Below, in pieces: positions 1 to 3,886 of a stretch of 6,970 nt of DNA (position 1 is its first letter; every line of letters begins with the position of its first letter). Origin of the DNA: an uncultured Clostridia bacterium. Its GTDB lineage: Bacteria; Bacillota; Clostridia; Oscillospirales; Acutalibacteraceae. The notes below the pieces were generated by a model, which saw only the letters and a program-made list of their open reading frames with translations, was not told the origin of the DNA and made no database searches. Position numbers and translations under genes: made by a program. Where the stretch lies: the NCBI GenBank assembly GCA_945221685.1, contig CALYNN010000084.1:1-6970 (forward strand), read 5' to 3'.

Positions 1-626
1 ACCTGACTGAATGTAAGCATTTCAGTACATAGCTTTGGTTAAATAGTTAACGGACAATTATACATAAACGCAATCTGCTCAATAAGACTTGTCCAAACAG
101 GCTTTCTACCGGGCTGAGTACCGAAAATGTAAGGAAGCTCAAGAACACAGGTGCTGAAATTCTCGTCAGCGGCCTTTTCGCAAACCTCTTCCTGCATAAT
201 TCTTGACTTAATGTAAGGATTTCTTTGAGCTGCCTGCATATCAGGTCTAACCTTTGTAAGATAGCTAAAGTAAGAACCGAGAATTACTGCTCTCTTAATG
301 CCTGCCTTTTTACAAAGGGGAAACATTCTCTCGAGAGGAGCAATGTTAAACTTCTTGTACGCATTCATTACAGGAGCCGGGAATTCAACTCTTTCATCAA
401 CACCTGCTGCAAAAATAAATACATCGTTGCCCTCAAGGAGCTGAAGAATTTCTTCATCTGACTTCTTGTTAATATCGCCGAAAATAATGTCCATTTCCTC
501 AGGTATAGGAGCACCCTCCGGAAGAGGCGGCAATGCAACAGATGTAACCTTGTGGCCCTTGCTGATAAGCTGTTTTGCAGCTTCACAGCCGAGAAGACCG
601 GTTCCGCCAATCATAAAAATATTCAT
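1..626 (-). pseudogene. NAD(P)-binding epimerase/dehydratase-like (atypical SDR), interrupted by an in-frame stop
   Basis: The gene starts at ATG 626-624, 7-9 nt after a GGAGGG ribosome binding site, and reads 195 residues to TAA at 41-39. The N-terminus is a Rossmann dinucleotide-binding fold with G7-G8-T9-G10-L-L-G13 (GxxGxxG). Further along are FAAGVDERV (72-80), GSYFSY (117-122), NPYIKSR (137-143, where the usual catalytic Lys of YxxxK is Arg142) and LELPYIFGTQPGRKPVW (162-178). Family members usually run to about 300 residues, so roughly the last third (substrate-binding part) is missing. After the TAA the same frame continues PKLCTEMLTFSQ to the window edge, resembling the YPKGGT.MVTV.QV stretch I associate with this family. 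The stop therefore appears to replace a Tyr codon (TAT/TAC to TAA). The substrate cannot be told. A recent nonsense mutation, a sequencing error or a functional short protein remain possible. Confidence 0.7.
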
Positions 627-678
627 TTTTTTACCCTCCGTAATTACGAACTATTTGGCACAAAATGCCATTACATAT

Positions 679-707
679 ATTATAGACTCACTTTATTAGA
701 TTGTCAA
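679..707 (-). promoter_or_regulatory. Consensus sigma-A promoter of the SDR-like gene
   Basis: Read on the minus strand, a perfect TTGACA (707-702) is followed by a 17-bp spacer and a perfect TATAAT (684-679). Transcription would start near 672, leaving a leader of about 45 nt that contains the GGAGGG ribosome binding site. The transposon remnant lies immediately upstream, and its small open reading frame ends at 696, inside this promoter. Confidence 0.85.
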
Positions 708-875
708 TAAATAATAATCATTACGGTGAAAATTTAGACAAATGCCAAATAATTTTGTAATTTCTAAGGTATATAGCCAGCACCTTTTCTTCGATTTCCG
801 ATACATCCTTTCGATAATCTGCTTTGCGAGGTTCTCGCCCGGTGTGCTATCTATTTTCTTTGCCATTTCGTTCAT
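696..875 (-). pseudogene. Truncated IS256-family transposase fragment
   Basis: The 59-codon frame starts at ATG 875-873, 9 nt after AAGGAG, and opens MNEMAKKIDSTPGENLAKQIIE, which resembles the N-terminus of IS256-family (mutator-type) transposases. After E22 the similarity stops. A second frame on the same strand (about 812-771) reads KDVSEIEEKVLAIY, which resembles the DVS.IEEKVL.MYARGM block from the middle of the same transposases. The simplest reading is that an internal deletion near 810-815 joined the N-terminus to this block out of frame, and that the catalytic DDE part is gone. The frame runs on through non-homologous sequence to TAA at 698-696. It cannot encode an active transposase. 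Confidence 0.6.
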
Positions 876-960
876 TCCTTTTTTCTCCTTCTTTCATTGT
901 AGCACACTTAAAAAAAATGAAAAAGTGCGCAAGCTATTTTTCTAACTTACACACTTTATT
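748..960 (-). mobile_element. Internally deleted IS256-family element remnant (MITE-like)
   Basis: On the minus strand the segment begins with AATAAAGTGTGTAAGTTAG (960-942), which resembles an IS256-type terminal inverted repeat. It is followed by a short hairpin (902-909 with 923-930), a TACAAT -10-like box (901-896), an AAGGAG ribosome binding site (890-885) and an ATG at 875. This is the usual order at the left end of such elements. The opposite edge, about 767-748 (AGAAATTACAAAATTATT), is a poor match to the complement of the left end and may be a decayed right repeat. I see no convincing target-site duplication. Identification rests on the encoded peptide fragments and on the organisation of the left end, not on a database match. 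Confidence 0.55.
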
Positions 961-1000
961 TTGAAAGATCGTATCTTGATAAAAAGTTATTGACAAAAGC

Positions 1001-1030
1001 AAAAATCAAGCCGTAAAAAGCTTGATTTTT
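1001..1030. terminator. Bidirectional hairpin next to the tRNA 3'-end relic
   Basis: An 11-bp perfect stem pairs AAAAATCAAGC (1001-1011) with GCTTGATTTTT (1020-1030) around an 8-nt loop. The A/T ends give a U-tract in either direction. On the minus strand it lies directly after the tRNA-Leu 3'-end relic at 1050-1032, the same arrangement as the intact tRNA and its terminator, so it may be the terminator of a lost tRNA copy. Confidence 0.55.
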
Positions 1031-1031
1031 G

Positions 1032-1050
1032 TGGTGCAGAGAAGGGACTT
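1032..1050 (-). pseudogene. tRNA-Leu 3'-end relic
   Basis: Nineteen bases read, on the minus strand, AAGTCCCTTCTCTGCACCA. This equals the last 20 nt of the intact tRNA-Leu (1248-1229) apart from one missing C in the acceptor strand. It lies in the same orientation as the intact gene, about 180 bp further downstream, and no 5' part is attached. It could be a decayed duplicate or the scar of an attachment site. Confidence 0.6.
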
Positions 1051-1125
1051 TCGTCAAAACATTTTTTTGTGATTAAAGTAAACGCTAACGCATTTGCTAA
1101 CAATCACTGCAATTGTTTTTCCTCT

Positions 1126-1159
1126 CAAAAACTGCCGTACAGTTGTGCGTCAGTTTTTG
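1126..1159. terminator. Long imperfect hairpin with T-tracts on both sides
   Basis: CAAAAACTG (1126-1134) pairs with CAGTTTTTG (1151-1159). The inner part continues as CG/CG, a T-G wobble and AC/GT around an AGTT loop, with one C-T mismatch. It could act as a terminator in either direction. It lies just left of the inverted T-arm copy. No gene on the plus strand clearly needs it. Confidence 0.5.
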
Positions 1160-1163
1160 TAGC

Positions 1164-1181
1164 CGGTGAGGGTTCAAGTCC
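1164..1181 (+). repeat. Inverted 18-bp copy of the tRNA-Leu T-arm
   Basis: CGGTGAGGGTTCAAGTCC on the plus strand is a perfect inverted copy of 1243-1260, the variable-arm edge, T-stem and T-loop of the minus-strand tRNA-Leu. No acceptor stem or other tRNA part is attached. The tRNA terminator hairpin lies between the two arms. Confidence 0.85.
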
Positions 1182-1191
1182 TACAAATATT

Positions 1192-1229
1192 AAAAATACC
1201 ACAGCACACTACGGTGCTATGGTATTTTT
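1192..1229 (-). terminator. Rho-independent terminator of tRNA-Leu
   Basis: Starting at the last base of the encoded CCA, a 16-bp stem (AAAAATACCA, one mismatch, then AGCAC, against GTGCT and TGGTATTTTT) closes a 6-nt loop (1208-1213). On the minus strand it ends in TATTTTTAATATT. The position immediately behind the tRNA makes its role clear. Confidence 0.8.
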
Positions 1230-1314
1230 GGTGCAGGAGAAGGGACTTGAACCCTCACCGAGCAACCCCGACTAGAACCTGAATCTAGCGCGTCTGCCAT
1301 TCCGCCACTCCTGC
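1229..1314 (-). tRNA. tRNA-Leu(CAG), CCA encoded
   Basis: Read on the minus strand, this is a complete class II tRNA. The acceptor stem GCAGGAG (1314-1308) pairs perfectly with CTCCTGC (1239-1233), followed by discriminator A and encoded CCA (1231-1229). The anticodon stem CTAGA/TCTAG (1288-1284 with 1276-1272) encloses loop TTCAGGT, giving anticodon CAG at 1281-1279, which reads CUG leucine codons. The long variable arm (around TCGGGGTTGCTCGG) and T-arm GAGGG-TTCAAGT-CCCTT fit tRNA-Leu. The D-loop reads GGAATGGCAGAC, one base shorter than the commonest GGAATTGGCAGAC form. A terminator hairpin follows directly. No strong promoter is visible upstream: TAAAAT at 1342-1337 could be the -10, but no good -35 sits before it. 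Confidence 0.95.
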
Positions 1315-1368
1315 GTATTGAATTTTTGTCCTCTAAATTTTACACGGCGAGGACTTCCGAGTCGGAGC
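1294..1368 (-). repeat. 75-bp direct repeat, copy A (tRNA 5' end plus upstream DNA)
   Basis: This copy covers the first 21 nt of tRNA-Leu (ctgccattccgccactcctgc on the plus strand, 1294-1314) and 54 bp upstream of the gene. That upstream part includes the possible -10 box and the palindrome TCCGAGTCGGA (1356-1366). It matches 1553-1627 at 70 of 75 positions with no gaps. Confidence 0.9.
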
Positions 1369-1411
1369 GTTTTGTTAATCCACATTTTATAAAATAGCAA
1401 ACGCTGAAATT

Positions 1412-1552
1412 ATCTGCATAATTTTATGGCAGATGCGCTCCGCGGTACTCTTGCGGTACCCAAAATTTGTTTGTTGCGCCGCAACACAAATTTTGACCGC
1501 TACGCCTTTTCAGCCTGCGCTTCTTCTGCCACAGGCAGCGCTTGGCTGAAAA
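1412..1552. repeat. Three tandem hairpins (palindrome-rich insert)
   Basis: Three inverted repeats follow one another. ATCTGCATAA (1412-1421) pairs with TTATGGCAGAT (1424-1434) with one bulge. GCGGT, CAAAATTTGT and GTTGCG (1453-1478) pair with CGCAAC, ACAAATTTTG and ACCGC (1480-1500). TTTTCAGCC (1507-1515) pairs with GGCTGAAAA (1544-1552) around an inner CTGCC-aca-GGCAG hairpin. A GCGGTAC direct repeat occurs at 1442 and 1453. The last arm ends exactly where copy B of the 75-bp repeat begins. I see no credible gene here. The layout resembles a dispersed palindromic or MITE-type repeat unit. Confidence 0.65.
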
Positions 1553-1627
1553 CTGCCATTCCGCCACTCCTGCATATTGAACTTTTATCCTCTAAATTTT
1601 ACACGGCGAGGGCCTCCGAGTCGGAGC
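1553..1627 (-). repeat. 75-bp direct repeat, copy B (orphan tRNA-Leu 5' end)
   Basis: This second copy contains only the first 21 nt of tRNA-Leu (1573-1553 on the minus strand) plus its upstream DNA. It differs from copy A at five positions, all transitions, and none of them lies in the tRNA-derived part. The tRNA similarity stops at the D-arm, where the palindromic insert begins. It cannot make a tRNA. Confidence 0.88.
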
Positions 1628-1751
1628 TTACTTTCAGTTGAAAACTTACTTTTCTGCTTAATCCGAAAATATTCGATACATTGCCGAACATATTGCACGG
1701 CGAAAACATTCATATCCGCCGAAACAACACAGTGATAATAACACATTTGTC
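1628..1751. other. Intergenic, nothing recognised
   Basis: These 124 bp between the tRNA-derived repeat and the promoter of the membrane-protein gene show no open frame, hairpin or motif that I can support. With the repeats before it, they complete a gene-free stretch apart from the tRNA between about 876 and 1751. Confidence 0.5.
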
Positions 1752-1779
1752 TTGAAATGTCAATTATATATGGTATAAT
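1752..1779 (+). promoter_or_regulatory. Promoter of the membrane protein/decarboxylase operon
   Basis: TTGAAA (1752-1757), a 16-bp spacer and a perfect TATAAT (1774-1779) preceded by an extended -10 TG (1771-1772). Transcription would begin near 1786, only about 9 nt before the ATG at 1795, so the leader is extremely short and has room for little more than a partial Shine-Dalgarno (GGTGA, 1785-1789). Confidence 0.7.
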
Positions 1780-1794
1780 TTATTTGGTGAAATT

Positions 1795-2343
1795 ATGAAA
1801 AAGGTACTATGTATTATTGCTCCGATTTTTACAGTTGCCTATTCCCTGCTTTACGCGTCATTAGGCGGTTTTTCGGGCAACAGGTCGGCGCTGTCAAAAA
1901 TCGGTCTTGAGCATCCCCTGCTGTTTACAATATGGGGAATTACAACAGTTTTTACACTGTTTTCAAACATAATAATCGGCTTCAAAAGAACGAAATACAA
2001 ATTTTATATTGCTCTTTTATCTATTGCCGCAATAGGTATGCTTCTTACCTTATGCTTTGATTTTGATTATTCAAAGTACGCCCAATACATATTGCACTGC
2101 GTAGGTTCTCTTACCTTTTCGGCGGTAACGGGAACAACCGTATTTTTGCTCTTTTTACTTACGAAAAACTATCCTTTTGCTGTTATTTCTGCATTAATTC
2201 TTATTGCAGATTTAATACTGCTTTTGATTTTTAAGGAAACTGCTTTGATTGAGCTAATGCCTATTTTTGCCGGCTACATAATGCTTTCGGTACACAACTT
2301 AAGAAAGGAAAAGGAAAAAATTGAACTTATCGGAAAAGCTTAA
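1795..2343 (+). CDS. Six-helix integral membrane protein, function unknown
   Basis: The 182-residue protein is strongly hydrophobic, with about six predicted membrane helices: roughly 4-24, 42-62, 68-88, 96-120, 125-146 and 149-168. It ends in a charged cytoplasmic tail (HNLRKEKEKIEL). The loop GFSGNRSALSKIG between helices 1 and 2 and the following P-LLF-IWG resemble a poorly described family of small Clostridia membrane proteins. A DUF998-like assignment is possible but not one I can confirm. No catalytic or transport motif is visible. The start at 1795 gives a natural N-terminus (MKKVLCIIAP) and sits just after the promoter. The last 23 bp overlap the decarboxylase-family gene, so the two are cotranscribed and probably translationally coupled. 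A role linked to that enzyme is only contextual inference. Confidence 0.75.
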   Translation: MKKVLCIIAPIFTVAYSLLYASLGGFSGNRSALSKIGLEHPLLFTIWGITTVFTLFSNIIIGFKRTKYKFYIALLSIAAIGMLLTLCFDFDYSKYAQYILHCVGSLTFSAVTGTTVFLLFLLTKNYPFAVISALILIADLILLLIFKETALIELMPIFAGYIMLSVHNLRKEKEKIELIGKA

Positions 2344-3628
2344 TGCTATTGACAGCTATCCCTTTCATATGCCCGGTCACAAAAGAAACAGTGATTTTCA
2401 GATACCCTGTGCAGAAATTGATATAACTGAAATTAACGGATTTGACAATCTTCATAATCCTACTGAAATGCTGGCAGATATGCAAAAGGACTTAGCTGAA
2501 ATCTATGGTTTCAAAAAAAGCATTATATCTGTTAACGGCTCTACCTGCTGTATTCTCGCCGCCGTATCCGCTCTGTGCCGAAAGGGCGACAAAATAATAA
2601 TTGCGAGAAACTGCCACAAATCAGTTTACAATGCCTGCTTTATAAACAATCTTGATGTTGTTTACATTGAGCCTGAATACGATTATGAATTTGGAGTATA
2701 TACACGAATTAACCAAAGCACAGTTGACGAGGCGGTTAAGGGAAACCCTGATGCCTGTGCGGTAGTTATCACCTCGCCTACCTACGAGGGATTTATCAGC
2801 AGGATTAATTGCCCCATTCCGCTTATAATTGACGCTGCACACGGAGCACATTTCGGATTATGCGACTATCTGCCAAAAAAGCAGGAAGCGGATATAGTTA
2901 TTCAATCCTTACACAAAACGCTTCCTGCTCTTACCCAGACGGCAGTAGTTCATATAAACAACGAAAAATATTATTACCAAGTAAAAAAATATATGGATAT
3001 ATTTGAAAGCAGCTCACCAAGCTATGTTCTTTTATCATCTGTTGACCGATGTATTGACTTTTTGAAAAACCGAAAGAGCTTTTTTGAGAGATATAAAACA
3101 CTCTTAGAGGATTTCTACAGCAAAGCCGAAAGACTCAATAACTTAAAGCTTTTAAAAAATGATGACAAGAGCAGAATTGTTGTTATGTCAAATTCAATCA
3201 GCGGAGTAGAGCTTGCAGATATACTCAGAAGTAAATACAATATAGAAGCTGAGGGTGCCACACTTAATTATATTATATTGATTTCTACTGTATGTGACAC
3301 AGCCGAAGGCTTCAAAAGGCTATACAATGCTCTTTCGGAAACAGACAGACAGGAAGGCAGCTTTACTCCATACTGCAAAAAACCGTCTATACCCGAAAAG
3401 ATTTTTAACTCATATGATATTAATTGCGGAAATCCCTGCGACCTTAACAACTGTATAGATAAAATTTCTGCTGAATATGTTTTTGCTTATCCTCCGGGTA
3501 TTCCCATAATTGTCCCCGGTGAAAAAATCAGCAAAGCAACCGTTGAAGAAATAAACGGGTTGATAGTTAACGGAGTAAATATTATAAGCGATAGCTCCCT
3601 TTTGCCTAACAAAATATTAGTATATTGA
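2321..3628 (+). CDS. PLP-dependent Orn/Lys/Arg decarboxylase-family protein (YaaO/SpeA type)
   Basis: A 435-residue fold-type I PLP enzyme resembling the Orn/Lys/Arg decarboxylase major domain. Markers in order: PFHMPGHKR (14-22), NGSTCC (72-77), RNCHKS (96-101, whose His is expected to stack on PLP), SPTYEG (152-157), DAAHGAHFG (171-179, Asp171 expected to contact the PLP ring nitrogen), SLHKTLPALTQTA (196-208, Lys199 the expected Schiff-base lysine) and AYPPGIPIIVPGE (389-401). Family members would decarboxylate lysine, arginine or ornithine to a polyamine precursor; the substrate cannot be told here. At 435 residues it lies at the short end of the family (about 480). The start is TTG at 2321, supported by AAGGA at 2311-2315 and by the frame reaching the conserved N-terminal motif 13 residues later; the first in-frame ATG, Met17, lies inside that motif. 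It overlaps the upstream membrane-protein gene by 23 bp. Confidence 0.88.
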   Translation: MNLSEKLNAIDSYPFHMPGHKRNSDFQIPCAEIDITEINGFDNLHNPTEMLADMQKDLAEIYGFKKSIISVNGSTCCILAAVSALCRKGDKIIIARNCHKSVYNACFINNLDVVYIEPEYDYEFGVYTRINQSTVDEAVKGNPDACAVVITSPTYEGFISRINCPIPLIIDAAHGAHFGLCDYLPKKQEADIVIQSLHKTLPALTQTAVVHINNEKYYYQVKKYMDIFESSSPSYVLLSSVDRCIDFLKNRKSFFERYKTLLEDFYSKAERLNNLKLLKNDDKSRIVVMSNSISGVELADILRSKYNIEAEGATLNYIILISTVCDTAEGFKRLYNALSETDRQEGSFTPYCKKPSIPEKIFNSYDINCGNPCDLNNCIDKISAEYVFAYPPGIPIIVPGEKISKATVEEINGLIVNGVNIISDSSLLPNKILVY

Positions 3629-3653
3629 CAAAGGATAGCTAATATTGTAAAAT
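3625..3653 (+). promoter_or_regulatory. Promoter of the SCIFF precursor gene
   Basis: A perfect TTGACA (3625-3630) overlaps the TGA stop of the decarboxylase gene, followed by a 17-bp spacer and TAAAAT (3648-3653). Transcription would start near 3660, about 29 nt before the GTG start. No terminator separates the decarboxylase gene from this promoter, so read-through is also possible. ATAGCTAATA (3635-3644) and ATAGCATTAATA (3652-3663) form a loose direct repeat overlapping the -10 region. Confidence 0.72.
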
Positions 3654-3688
3654 AGCATTAATAAAAATTTGTGAAAGAGGTGTTCTTT

Positions 3689-3835
3689 GTGAAAAGAATT
3701 AATACTTTAAGCTCACGCAATCTTTGCGAATCTGCAAAGAAGGGCGGCTGCGGCGAGTGCCAGACTTCTTGCCAGTCTGCAAGCAAGACTTCATGCTCTG
3801 TTGCCAACCAAAAATGCGAGCAGCTCAAAAAATAA
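3689..3835 (+). CDS. scfA: SCIFF-type ranthipeptide precursor, unusual variant
   Basis: The 48-residue peptide opens MKRINTLSSRNLCESAKKGG (GTG start) and continues CGECQTSCQSASKTSCSVANQKCEQLKK. It is clearly a six-cysteine SCIFF peptide by its N-terminal MK.I.TL, GGCGECQTSCQSA, KTSC and VANQ.CE blocks, and by the maturase gene 51 nt downstream. Cysteines are at 13, 21, 24, 28, 36 and 43. The usual pattern, as I know it, is QSAC-KTSC-T-VANQ with Cys32 and Thr37. Here position 32 is Ser (AGC) and 37 is Ser (TCT), while Cys13 is extra. Cys32-Thr37 is the thioether reported for a family member, so this peptide cannot form it in the standard way. GTG 3689 is preferred over in-frame GTG 3671 and 3680 because GAGG (3677-3680) sits 8 nt before it and it gives the family N-terminus. 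Confidence 0.93.
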   Translation: MKRINTLSSRNLCESAKKGGCGECQTSCQSASKTSCSVANQKCEQLKK

Positions 3836-3849
3836 GAATAAACGAAATT

Positions 3850-3872
3850 AGGCGGGAAACCCCCGCCTTTTT
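3850..3872 (+). terminator. Intercistronic terminator between precursor and maturase
   Basis: The stem AGGCGGG (3850-3856) pairs with CCCGCCT (3862-3868) around a 5-nt loop, followed by TTTTT. It is a compact GC-rich intrinsic terminator located 15 nt after the precursor stop and just before the maturase ribosome binding site. No separate promoter is visible for the maturase, so partial read-through is the likely route to its expression. Confidence 0.85.
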
Positions 3873-3886
3873 CTATGGGGTAATAA

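Noticed and set aside
742..945. Plus-strand open frame of 67 codons
   Set aside because: It runs antisense through the transposase remnant, which has the recognisable peptide, ribosome binding site and -10 box on the other strand.
1032..1248. Intact integrative element bounded by the two tRNA 3'-end copies
   Set aside because: Only about 180 bp lie between them and no integrase or other mobility gene is present, so at most a scar remains.
1069..1275. Plus-strand open frame of 68 codons
   Set aside because: It crosses two hairpins, the inverted T-arm and the antisense of the tRNA. It has no ribosome binding site and no protein-like pattern.
1426..1641. Plus-strand open frame of 71 codons
   Set aside because: It is composed of palindromic repeat and duplicated tRNA DNA, so its translation reflects the repeats. 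No ribosome binding site precedes the ATG.
3635..3663. Direct repeat over the SCIFF promoter as a regulator binding site
   Set aside because: The two halves differ in length and the region is A/T-rich; this is too weak to call an operator without comparison to relatives.
3671..3688. Earlier in-frame GTG starts (3671, 3680) for the SCIFF peptide
   Set aside because: They would place the GAGG ribosome binding site inside the coding region and add residues absent from the family's MK.I.TL start.
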